Shown piece by piece: positions 40,432 through 48,266 of a stretch of 64,000 nt of DNA. Numbering within the stretch: position 1 is the stretch's first letter; the number at the start of each line of letters is the position of its first letter. The translations under genes and the position numbers were made by a program. A model generated the notes under the pieces. The model worked only from the letters and a program-made list of their open reading frames with translations, was not told where the DNA came from and ran no database searches. Source of the DNA: Methylobacterium sp. Leaf91 (lineage in GTDB: Bacteria > Pseudomonadota > Alphaproteobacteria > Rhizobiales > Beijerinckiaceae); assembly GCF_001422815.1 (NCBI RefSeq), contig NZ_LMMP01000023.1, forward strand, positions 173,208 through 237,207, in the 5' to 3' direction.

Positions 40432-40502
40432 AAAAAAGGCTCGGACGAATCCGAGCCTTGAAAGGGAGAAGGTCATTTGGGGGCTGAACTGACCTTCGTG
40501 AT
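40432..40502 (-). ncRNA. Predicted EcfG-driven small RNA 2 (GsrN-like architecture)
   Basis: A 71-nt predicted transcript in the wrbA/tsaC gap with no ORF. An exact EcfG promoter lies at 40508-40532; N5 then ATCAC begins the RNA, as in small RNA 1. The 5' hairpin has a perfect 8-bp stem, GAAGGTCA (40497-40490) with TGACCTTC (40475-40468), and a 14-nt loop, GTTCAGCCCCCAAA. The 3' hairpin AAGGCTCGGA-TTCG-TCCGAGCCTT (40459-40436) with a six-T tail is an ideal terminator. Alternatively, the terminator could belong only to tsaC, but promoter and 5' hairpin argue for an independent RNA. Confidence 0.78.
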
Positions 40503-40507
40503 CGTTG

Positions 40508-40532
40508 AACGCCTTCGCGCCGACTCGGTTCC
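40508..40532 (-). promoter_or_regulatory. EcfG-type promoter for small RNA 2
   Basis: Minus strand: GGAAC (40532-40528), 16-bp spacer, CGTT (40511-40508). It starts 20 bp beyond the tsaC stop. Confidence 0.8.
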
Positions 40533-40551
40533 CTGAAACCGAGAAATAATT

Positions 40552-41544
40552 TCAGCGGGGCGCCGCCGCCCGGCGTAGCCTGTCGTTGATCGCCTCGCCG
40601 AGGCCCGTCCGGGGGATCGGAGCGACCGCGATGGTCCCGGTGCCGGCGGCGTCCAGATGGCGTAGAGCGGAGAAGAGAGCGGACGCTGCCTCTTCGAGGC
40701 TGCCGGTCTCACTGAGGTTGAGGCGCACTTTCGCTGCGTCCGTACCGGGCGGTACATCTCGCCCGAACAGCAGAACCGCCTCATCCGGCTCGATCCGCAA
40801 CGCATCCAGTCGCACGGCCGCCCGAGGGGCGTAATGCGAAGCGAGGAGACCGGGGCCGATCGGTGCCTCGCCAGGATGGTCTCCGGTATCGAGGGCAAAG
40901 CCCAACATGGCTTCCGCCACCTCCCGCGTCACACCGCCGGGGCGGAGCAGGCGTGCCCGACCGTCGAGACAAGCGATGACGGTGGATTCCAGGCCGACCG
41001 AGGTGCTCCCGCCATCGAGGATCGCGGCGATACGACCGTCGAGATCGGCGAGGACATGCTCGGCTCGCGTCGGGCTCACACGTCCCGACCGGTTGGCAGA
41101 GGGCGCCACCACCGGTCGCCCGACCTTCTCCAGAAGGGAGAGGGCGACGGGGCTGGCCGGGACGCGCAGGGCCACGCTGGGAAGACCGGCGCGGCCGAAG
41201 TCACTGACCGTCCCCCCCGGGGCGACCGGAACGACGAGGGTCAGCGGTCCCGGCCAGAACGCGGCCGCGAGACGCAGGGCGATCTCGTCGAAGACGCCTT
41301 CGCGACGGGCCGCGTCGAGACCTCGAACATGGGCAATCAGGGGGTTGAAGCTCGGGCGATTCTTCGCCGTGTAGATCCGCGCGACGGCATCGGAGTCGGT
41401 GGCGTCGGCGCCGAGCCCGTAGACGGTCTCCGTGGGAAAGGCGACCAGAGCGCCCCCGCGAAGGAGATTCGCGGATCGCTCGATTCCAGCCTCGTCGATA
41501 CCGAGCATCAAGGTCTGGCCGGGGATTGACGCGAGATCGTTCAT
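40552..41544 (-). CDS. tsaC: L-threonylcarbamoyladenylate synthase
   Basis: A 330-aa Sua5/YwlC-type enzyme making threonylcarbamoyl-AMP from Thr, bicarbonate and ATP for tRNA t6A37. The N-terminal YrdC domain shows GGALVAFPTETVYGLGADATD, RIYTAKNRPSFNPLIAHV and the substrate-site PSANRSGRVSPTRAEHV with STVIACLDGRARLLRPG; the C-terminal Sua5 domain (SHYAPRAAVRL onward) is present, so it is the long form. ATG at 41544. The gene ends just before the small RNA 2 promoter. Confidence 0.93.
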   Translation of the reverse strand: MNDLASIPGQTLMLGIDEAGIERSANLLRGGALVAFPTETVYGLGADATDSDAVARIYTAKNRPSFNPLIAHVRGLDAARREGVFDEIALRLAAAFWPGPLTLVVPVAPGGTVSDFGRAGLPSVALRVPASPVALSLLEKVGRPVVAPSANRSGRVSPTRAEHVLADLDGRIAAILDGGSTSVGLESTVIACLDGRARLLRPGGVTREVAEAMLGFALDTGDHPGEAPIGPGLLASHYAPRAAVRLDALRIEPDEAVLLFGRDVPPGTDAAKVRLNLSETGSLEEAASALFSALRHLDAAGTGTIAVAPIPRTGLGEAINDRLRRAAAPR

Positions 41545-41731
41545 ATCTAAACTATCTCCTGCCCGGATGACGTGCGGCGTCGTGCGGTGTGCCGCTCCAG
41601 CGACTGCCTATCCCCGCGATGCGGTCTTGCCTATGCCTATCGGCGAACGACGTGACCGACCTGTCGCCGGGTCGGCTCGTGCACCAAACACAGGGTGAAG
41701 CGTCGCTCGAGACGACGCGGGAGATACGTCC

Positions 41732-43498
41732 ATGAGCTATCGCACGCCGGTTGCCGAGATCAGCTTTGCCTTGCGCCATGTCGCTCGGCTCGATGCCGCC
41801 ATCGCCTCGGGCGCCCATGGCGACCTGACGTTGGAGGACGCTGACGCGATCCTGCACGAGGCCGGCCGGGTGGCCGACGCCGTGATCGCGCCCCTCAACC
41901 CCATCGGGGATCGTCAGGGCGCGCGCCTCGAGGACGGTGCCGTGACCACGTCGCCGGGCTGGCCCGACGCGTATCGCACCTGGATCGAGGGCGGTTGGAA
42001 CGGCCTGAGCGCCGAACCCGAATATGGCGGTCAAGGGCTTCCACTGCTCCTCAACGCCGCCTGCAGCGAGATGTGGAATGCCGGCAGCATCAGCTTCGCG
42101 CTGTGCCCGCTCCTGACGGCCGGCGGGATCGAAGCGCTGACGAAACACGGTTCCGAGGACCTGAAGGAGCGCTATCTCGAAAAACTCGTCTCCGGCGAGT
42201 GGACCGCCACGATGAACCTCACCGAGCCCCAGGCGGGTTCGGACCTGTCCCTTTTGCGCAGTCGCGCCGAGCCGGCGGGGGACGGGAGCTACCGCATCGT
42301 CGGGTCGAAGATCTACATCACCTATGGCGAGCACGACATGGCGGACAACATCGTCCATCTCGTCCTCGCCCGGCTGAAGGACGCCCCGGCCGGAACGCGC
42401 GGCATCTCCCTGTTCCTGGTGCCGAAGATCCTTCCCGACGGCAGCCACAACGACCTGCGCTGCTCGGGGCTGGAACATAAGCTCGGCATTCATGGCTCGC
42501 CGACCTGCTCGATGGCCTTCGGCGATAACGGCGGCGCCACGGGCTGGCTGATCGGCGAGGAGAACCGTGGCCTCGCCTGCATGTTCACGATGATGAATTC
42601 GGCCCGGCTCAATGTCGGGCTGCAGGGGGTGGGCGTCGCCGAACGGTCGTACCAGCAGGCGCTGACCTATGCCCGCGACCGGCGCCAGGGCAAGGCGGCG
42701 GGCTCGTCCGATCCCGTCAGCCCCATCGTCGAGCATCCCGACGTGCAGCGGATGCTGCTGACGATGAAAGCCTATACGGCGGCCGCCCGCGGCATCTGCT
42801 ACCTCACGGCCGAAGCCCTCGATGCCGCGCGCGGCTCCGAAGGCAAGCAAGCGAACGACCGAGCATCGTTGCTGACCCCCGTGGCCAAAGCCTTCTCCAC
42901 CGACATCGCCAACGAGGTCGCTTCGCTGGGCGTCCAGGTCCATGGCGGCATGGGCTTCGTCGAGGAGACGGGCGCGGCACAGCACATGCGCGACGCACGC
43001 ATCCTGGCGATCTACGAGGGCACCAACGGCATCCAGGCCATCGACCTCGTGGCGCGCAAGCTGCCGCTGAATGGCGGGGCCACCGTGCGGGCGCAGCTGG
43101 CCTCCATGCGTCGCGTGGCGGAGGCGGTCCAGAAGGATGCGACCCCCGCTTTCGGCCATCTTGGTCCGCGCCTGCGCGCCGGGATCGAAAGCCTCGACCG
43201 GGCGACGAGTTTCCTGCTGAAGGCCCTGGCCTCGAACCGTCCGGAGGAGGCCCAGGCCGGAGCGACGCCGTATCTGCGCCTGTTCGGCCTCGCACAAGGC
43301 GCGACCTGCCTCGCCCTTGCGGCGCTCGCCTCGAATGCCGCCCTCAAGACTGGCGAGACCGATCCCGCCCACGGCGCCCGCATCGCCCTGGCGCGGTTCT
43401 TCGCCGAGAACCTGCTCCCGGCGGCGGGCGGGTTGGAACAAAGCGTCGTCGATGGTGGCGGGTTCACGCAGGACGGTATGCTGGCCTTGGCGGGGTGA
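41732..43498 (+). CDS. Acyl-CoA dehydrogenase, DmdC-like
   Basis: A 588-aa FAD acyl-CoA dehydrogenase of the long form (with an extra C-terminal domain) typical of 3-methylmercaptopropionyl-CoA dehydrogenase DmdC and relatives. Motifs: WTATMNLTEPQAGSDLSLL (FAD/substrate), KIYITYGEHD, EENRGLACMFTMMNSARLNVGLQGV, QVHGGMGFVEETGAAQHMRDARI, and the catalytic Glu in IYEGTNGIQ. The true substrate is unknown; the downstream enoyl-CoA hydratase and two SDRs suggest a CoA-thioester catabolic route. First gene of the cluster. Confidence 0.87.
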   Translation: MSYRTPVAEISFALRHVARLDAAIASGAHGDLTLEDADAILHEAGRVADAVIAPLNPIGDRQGARLEDGAVTTSPGWPDAYRTWIEGGWNGLSAEPEYGGQGLPLLLNAACSEMWNAGSISFALCPLLTAGGIEALTKHGSEDLKERYLEKLVSGEWTATMNLTEPQAGSDLSLLRSRAEPAGDGSYRIVGSKIYITYGEHDMADNIVHLVLARLKDAPAGTRGISLFLVPKILPDGSHNDLRCSGLEHKLGIHGSPTCSMAFGDNGGATGWLIGEENRGLACMFTMMNSARLNVGLQGVGVAERSYQQALTYARDRRQGKAAGSSDPVSPIVEHPDVQRMLLTMKAYTAAARGICYLTAEALDAARGSEGKQANDRASLLTPVAKAFSTDIANEVASLGVQVHGGMGFVEETGAAQHMRDARILAIYEGTNGIQAIDLVARKLPLNGGATVRAQLASMRRVAEAVQKDATPAFGHLGPRLRAGIESLDRATSFLLKALASNRPEEAQAGATPYLRLFGLAQGATCLALAALASNAALKTGETDPAHGARIALARFFAENLLPAAGGLEQSVVDGGGFTQDGMLALAG

Positions 43499-43506
43499 GC
43501 ACGAAG

Positions 43507-43531
43507 ACCCTCCCCCTCTGCGGGGGAGGGT
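43507..43531. repeat. GC-rich palindromic intergenic repeat, copy 2
   Basis: ACCCTCCCCC (43507-43516) and GGGGGAGGGT (43522-43531), the same arms as the copy at 4497-4521, differing only in the loop. It lies between two genes of one presumed operon, so it is not a simple terminator. Confidence 0.7.
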
Positions 43532-43578
43532 GCCTGTGGAGCAGGCGGGAGAGGGATCGCCGGAAAGCGAGGACACAC

Positions 43579-44337
43579 ATGACCGAGCACATCGCGATCC
43601 ATGACACATCGGACGGCGTCCGCCTGATTCGCCTCGACCGGCCGGACAAGAAGAACGCGCTCACCGGCGCGATGTACGACGCCATGCGGGACGCGCTCGC
43701 GCGGGCGGATTCATCGGAGAGCATCGGCGCCATCGTTTTCGCCGGGGCGCCGGGCGCGTTCAGCGCTGGCAACGACCTCGCCGATTTTGTCGCCGGCGCG
43801 CGACGGCCTTTCACGGAAGCACCCGCCCTGCATTTCATCCGGCAGCTCGCTCGGACCGCCACGCCGATGGTAGCGGCGGTGGACGGGATCGCCGTTGGGA
43901 TCGGCACGACGCTGACGCTGCATTGCGACCTCGTCTATGCCAGCCCGGCGGCGCGGTTCCGGATGCCGTTCGTGGAACTCGGCCTCGTGCCGGAGGCGGC
44001 CTCGTCCTATCTGCTTCCGCGACGGGTCGGGCTCCTGAAGGCCACCGAACTCCTGCTGTTGTCACAGCCCCTCGATGCCGACGAGGCTCGGAGGCTGGGT
44101 CTCGTCAACGATGTCGTCGCATCCGACCTTCTGGAGGATCACGCCATGGCCCAGGCCGCCCGCCTCGCCGGATTGCCACGGGGGGCGGTCGCGGCGACCC
44201 GCAAGCTCATCCGGGGTGACCAAGCCGACGTCGAGGCCGCATTGGAAGCCGAGGCCGTGGCCTTCGAAGAACGCTTGCGAGCGCCCGAGGCGCAGGAAGC
44301 CTTCGCGCGCTTCCTCGGGAAAACGAAAGCGCCGTGA
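43579..44337 (+). CDS. Enoyl-CoA hydratase/isomerase family protein
   Basis: A 252-aa crotonase-fold protein. Oxyanion-hole segments: APGAFSAGNDLADF (first) and AAVDGIAVGIGTTLTLHCDLVYAS (second); FVELGLVPEAASSYLLPRRVG follows. One of the two usual catalytic Glu positions appears as FVELGLVPEAAS, fitting hydratase or isomerase. The ATG at 43579 has AGCGAGGACACAC before it; the frame is open upstream through the repeat. Overlaps the next gene by 4 bp. Confidence 0.86.
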   Translation: MTEHIAIHDTSDGVRLIRLDRPDKKNALTGAMYDAMRDALARADSSESIGAIVFAGAPGAFSAGNDLADFVAGARRPFTEAPALHFIRQLARTATPMVAAVDGIAVGIGTTLTLHCDLVYASPAARFRMPFVELGLVPEAASSYLLPRRVGLLKATELLLLSQPLDADEARRLGLVNDVVASDLLEDHAMAQAARLAGLPRGAVAATRKLIRGDQADVEAALEAEAVAFEERLRAPEAQEAFARFLGKTKAP

Positions 44338-45185
44338 GCAGGAATGCGCCCGACCTGAGCAACGCGATCTGCCTCGTGGCCGGGGCTTCGCGCGGCGTCG
44401 GACGGGGCCTTGCACGTGGATTGGGCGAAGCCGGCGCCACGGTGATCGTCACGGCACGATCGAGCGAGACGGGGCCTCGCACCGAGGGTAGGCCGGAGAC
44501 GATCGAGGATACGGCCCGTGCGGTCGATGCCGCAGGCGGCCACGGCCATCATTACATCTGCGACCATACCAGCGAGCGGGAGGTGGATCGCCTCGTCCAA
44601 TGGGCTTTGCGCCGCTTCGGGCGGATCGATGTCGCGGTCTCCAGCGTCTGGGGCGGCAATGAGGGTTTCGACGGCGAGCGCTACGCCGATGGAGTAGAAT
44701 GGGGCACCCCGTTCTGGCGACGCTCCGTGGAGCCGCTCTCGTCCTTCTTCGAAACCGGCCCATTACCGGCCCTGCTCCTGGCGCGTGCGGTCGCCCCCGC
44801 CATGGTCTCTGCGAAACGGGGGCTGATCGCGTTCGCCTCGTTCGATACGCAGCCCGGCTATCTGGGCGACGTGTTCTACGACCTCGCCAAGGCGACGACG
44901 AACCGTCTCGCTTATGCCTGCGCCCACGACCTCGCACCCCATCGCGTGACGGTGCTCGGGCTCTCACCGGGTTTCGTCGGCACGGAGCGAGCCCGCGACA
45001 ACGGCCATGCCGACCGGGCAACGGAGAGCCCGCTCTATGCCGGCCGTGCCCTGGCGGCCCTGGCCGCCGATCCCATCGTCCATGCCCGTACCGGGCACAT
45101 CCTCCATGCGGGCGATCTCGCTGCGGAATACGGCTTCACCGATCTAGACGGCACGCAGCCGCCGCGTTTTCAAATTGGACCATGA
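44334..45185 (+). CDS. Short-chain dehydrogenase/reductase (DHRS1-like)
   Basis: A 283-aa SDR with a GTG start overlapping the upstream stop (GTGA). Cofactor motif LVAGASRGVGRGLARGLGEAGATVIVTARS; the YxxxK pair is in VFYDLAKATTNRLAYACAHDL; SPGFVGTER follows. The layout resembles human DHRS1-type proteins. Substrate unknown; probably a hydroxyacyl-CoA or related carbonyl step beside the crotonase. Confidence 0.84.
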   Translation: MSRNAPDLSNAICLVAGASRGVGRGLARGLGEAGATVIVTARSSETGPRTEGRPETIEDTARAVDAAGGHGHHYICDHTSEREVDRLVQWALRRFGRIDVAVSSVWGGNEGFDGERYADGVEWGTPFWRRSVEPLSSFFETGPLPALLLARAVAPAMVSAKRGLIAFASFDTQPGYLGDVFYDLAKATTNRLAYACAHDLAPHRVTVLGLSPGFVGTERARDNGHADRATESPLYAGRALAALAADPIVHARTGHILHAGDLAAEYGFTDLDGTQPPRFQIGP

Positions 45186-45195
45186 GGAAACGGGC

Positions 45196-46062
45196 ATGAC
45201 GGATTTGAACTCCCTGGCGGGAAAGACCCTGTTCATCACCGGGGCCTCGCGCGGCATCGGCCTCGCCATCGGCCTGCGCGCCGCGCGCGATGGCGCCAAC
45301 GTCGCCATCGCCGCGAAGACCGAGACGCCGCATCCCAAACTCGAAGGCACCATCCATACGGCGGCGGCGGCCATCGAGGCGGCGGGCGGGCGGGCCCTGC
45401 CGCTCCTCGTCGACGTGCGCGACGAGGCCAGCGTCGCCGCAGCGATCGCCCAGACGGCGGACACCTTCGGGGGGATCGATATCGTCGTGAACAATGCGAG
45501 CGCGATTTCGCTCACCCGTACGCCGCAGACGGAGATGAAGCGCTTCGACCTGATGCACCAGATCAACACCCGCGGCACCTACATGGTCTCGAAATATGCG
45601 ATCCCCTACCTGGAGAAGGCAGAGAACCCGCACATCCTGATGCTGTCGCCGCCCCTCGACATGGCGGAGAAGTGGTTCGCGCCGCATCTCGCCTACACGA
45701 TGGCGAAGTTCGGCATGTCGCTCTGCGTACTCGGCCTCGCCGGCGAATTGCGTCGCCAGGGCATCGCCGTGAATGCCCTTTGGCCGCGCACAACCATCGC
45801 GACGGCTGCCGTACGGAATCTCCTCGGCGGTGAGGCGCTGATCCAGGCGAGCCGCAAACCGGAGATCATGGCGGATGCCGCCCATGCGCTGTTTCTCAAG
45901 CCTTCCCGCGAGGTCACCGGCCGCTTCCTCATCGACGACAGCTTCCTCGCCGAGCAAGGTGTCACGGACTTCACACAATACCGCGTCACACCCGGTATAC
46001 CCCTTGCGCCGGACTTCTTCGTGCCGGATGCGAACACACCGCCTTCCGGGGCCCTCGCCTGA
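45196..46062 (+). CDS. Short-chain dehydrogenase/reductase (HSDL2-like)
   Basis: A 288-aa SDR: TLFITGASRGIGLAIGLRAARDGANVAIAAKTETPHPKLEGTI matches the HSDL2-type N-terminus, with NNASAI, and the active-site Tyr/Lys in LAYTMAKFGMS. In HSDL2-like proteins an SCP2 domain may follow; it is absent here. ATGAGGAAACGGGC precedes the ATG at 45196; an earlier ATG-equivalent at 45175 would overlap the upstream gene. Fourth gene of the cluster. Confidence 0.84.
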   Translation: MTDLNSLAGKTLFITGASRGIGLAIGLRAARDGANVAIAAKTETPHPKLEGTIHTAAAAIEAAGGRALPLLVDVRDEASVAAAIAQTADTFGGIDIVVNNASAISLTRTPQTEMKRFDLMHQINTRGTYMVSKYAIPYLEKAENPHILMLSPPLDMAEKWFAPHLAYTMAKFGMSLCVLGLAGELRRQGIAVNALWPRTTIATAAVRNLLGGEALIQASRKPEIMADAAHALFLKPSREVTGRFLIDDSFLAEQGVTDFTQYRVTPGIPLAPDFFVPDANTPPSGALA

Positions 46063-46072
46063 GACGTAACGC

Positions 46073-47077
46073 GTGATTTTCATCCATCAGCCGATCGCCG
46101 GCCCCGGGCACATCCTGCTCGATCGCCGTCCCCTCGAACTGCAGGACCCCATTCCCGACGAGACCGTCTGGCTCGACATGATCCGCCCTACGCGGGAGGA
46201 AGACCTCAAGGTCGAGGCCTTCATGGGCATCTCGGTGCCGACCCGCGAGGAGATGAAGGACATCGAGCCCTCCGAACTCCTCTATGTGGAGGATGGGGCG
46301 CGCTACATGACGGGGCGCGTGCTGAGCAAGGTCAGCGACGCGGACGAACCGGGGCTGGCCGGCATCACCTTCATCCTGCGCGGCAACCGCCTCGTGACGG
46401 TGCGCTACGAGGAGCCGCAGGCTTTCCGCATGTACACCCAGCGGGCCGGCCGCTCGACCGGCAACGGGCCCTCCGCCGCTCCGTCGGGCGAGACGATCCT
46501 CGCCGGGCTGATCGAGACCGTGATCGACCGAGCGGCCGACGTGCTTCAGCTCCAGGGCGAGCGGATCGACCGGCTCTCGGGCAAGATCTTCGAGGAGAAA
46601 GAGGACCCATCGGCCCGCAACACCGCCCTGCAGGACACACTCCGGGCACTCGGACGCCTGGGAGACCTGATCTCGAAGCAGCGCGAGAGCCTGGTCTCCA
46701 TGGAGCGCATCCTGCTCTCACTCTCCGCGACCTACCGCACCACCAAGGCGCCGCGAGAGTTGCGCGAAGACGTCCGCTCGACCCTGCGCGATCTGCAGTC
46801 GCTGGAGGAGCACGCGACCTTCCTCTCGTCCAAAATCCAGTTCCTGCTGGACGCGACGCTGGGTCTCGTCAATCTCGAGCAGAACAACATCATCAAGCTG
46901 TTCTCGGTGATGGCGGTGGTGTTCATGCCGCCGACCCTCATCGCCTCGATCTACGGCATGAACTTCAAGGCAATGCCCGAGCTCGACTGGAACTTCGGCT
47001 ATCCCATGGCCGTGGTGATGATGGTGGTGGCCGCTGTACTGCCATACGTGTTCTTTCGCTGGAAGAAATGGCTGTAG
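46073..47077 (+). CDS. corA: CorA-family magnesium/divalent cation transporter
   Basis: A 334-aa CorA: acidic cytoplasmic domain, long coiled helix (about residues 140-265), and two C-terminal membrane helices. The selectivity signature GMN is present in IYGMNFKAMPELDW, between FSVMAVVFMPPTLIASIYG and YPMAVVMMVVAAVLPYVFF. The C-terminus RWKKWL is typically basic. GTG start at 46073, 11 bp after the SDR stop, so it may share the cluster's transcript. Confidence 0.92.
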   Translation: MIFIHQPIAGPGHILLDRRPLELQDPIPDETVWLDMIRPTREEDLKVEAFMGISVPTREEMKDIEPSELLYVEDGARYMTGRVLSKVSDADEPGLAGITFILRGNRLVTVRYEEPQAFRMYTQRAGRSTGNGPSAAPSGETILAGLIETVIDRAADVLQLQGERIDRLSGKIFEEKEDPSARNTALQDTLRALGRLGDLISKQRESLVSMERILLSLSATYRTTKAPRELREDVRSTLRDLQSLEEHATFLSSKIQFLLDATLGLVNLEQNNIIKLFSVMAVVFMPPTLIASIYGMNFKAMPELDWNFGYPMAVVMMVVAAVLPYVFFRWKKWL

Positions 47078-47162
47078 GACGGAATGGACCTCGAGCGATC
47101 TCGGACCATCGATACGTCGTCCCGGAAGAACCCGGCCGCCGGCGATAAGCGGGGGTAGCGAC

Positions 47163-47920
47163 ATGTGCGGTCGCTTCCTCATCCAACAGGATCCGAACGT
47201 CTTCCGGGCGTTCTATGGCTATCCCGAGCAACCGAACTTCCCGCCGCGCTACAACGTGGCGCCGACACAGCCGGTGCCGATCGTGCTGGCGGAACGCCGA
47301 GAACGGCACCGGCTGTGCGCTGGGGCTTCCTGCCGAGCTGGCTGAAAGACCCGAAGGGCTTTCCGCTCATCATCAACGCGCGCGTCGAGACGGTGCTGGA
47401 GAAGGCGACGTTCCGCGGGGCTATCCGCCACCGCCGCTGCGTCTTCCTCTCCGATGGATTCTACGAATGGCGCCGGGAGGGAACCGGCAAGACCATGACG
47501 CGGACGCCCTACATGATCCGTCGGGCGGACGGGGCGCCGATGGCTTTCGCGGGCGTGTGGGAGAACTGGCTCGGGGCCGACGGGTCCGAGATCGACACCG
47601 CCGCCATCGTCACCACGGGCGCCAACGGCACCATGGCGGCGGTCCATGACCGTATGCCCGCCATCTTGTCGCCCGATGCCATCGCGCCCTGGCTCGACCA
47701 TCTCGGCACAGGACCGGAAGAGGCGGCCGCGCTGTGTCGGCCATGCCCCGACGAGTGGCTAACCCTCGATCCGGTCAGTGCGCGGGTCAATGACGCCCGC
47801 AATGAGGGCGCGGACCTCGCCGTCCCGGTCGGTCGTGCCGGACCGACCCCGATCGCGAACATTCCACCGAAAGACCGCCCGCGATCGAGTGATGAGGATG
47901 CGCAAGGAACCCTGTTCTGA
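47163..47920 (+). pseudogene. SRAP (YedK/HMCES-like) peptidase gene with a frameshift
   Basis: SRAP proteins cross-link to abasic sites in single-stranded DNA through Cys2. The first frame (from 47163) gives MCGRFLIQQDPNVFRAF...YNVAPTQPVPIVLAERRERHRL and stops at 47345. The other frame (to 47920) continues VRWGFLPSWLKDP, LSDGFYEWRR, VHDRMPAIL. Joining RHRL to VRWGF restores the family sequence and needs one extra base near 47315; CTGTGCGC there looks like CTGGTGCGC missing one G. The sequence thus shows a 1-bp deletion, real or an assembly error. Active-site Cys, Glu and His are otherwise intact. Confidence 0.85.
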
Positions 47921-47937
47921 TCGGGACCCGCAGGTGC

Positions 47938-48093
47938 TCAGTTCCGGGGAGTGGACGAGGCGCGCTCTTCGGCACCATTGCGGTAGTCGCTATAGACATC
48001 GAGCAGGGCCCAACCAGCGGTCAGGAGGGAGAAACCGGCAATGGCCGTGACGAGGGCTGCGGAAACCAGCATCTTTGCGGTGAAGACGTCCAC
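47938..48093 (-). CDS. Small single-pass membrane protein
   Basis: A 51-aa ORF with GTG start (VDVFTAKMLVSAAL), one membrane helix (MLVSAALVTAIAGFSLLTAGWALLDVY) and a polar tail. AGGA lies 9 bp before the GTG. An alternative ATG at 48072 shortens it to 44 aa. No family recognised; convergent with the SRAP gene. Confidence 0.5.
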   Translation of the reverse strand: MDVFTAKMLVSAALVTAIAGFSLLTAGWALLDVYSDYRNGAEERASSTPRN

Positions 48094-48266
48094 GACGAAG
48101 AATCCTGAATGGGGTGAAGTTTGGCTCCCGCTAACGTGGCGATGAGAGCCCCCGCCGACCATGGGATTCTGAGCGAGGCTGCCATGACCTCACGGCCCCC
48201 TGCCATGTGCCGCAGCGCACTGCGCCCTGGGATCGAGGTGGCCGACCGCCCATCGGTGACCGGTTC

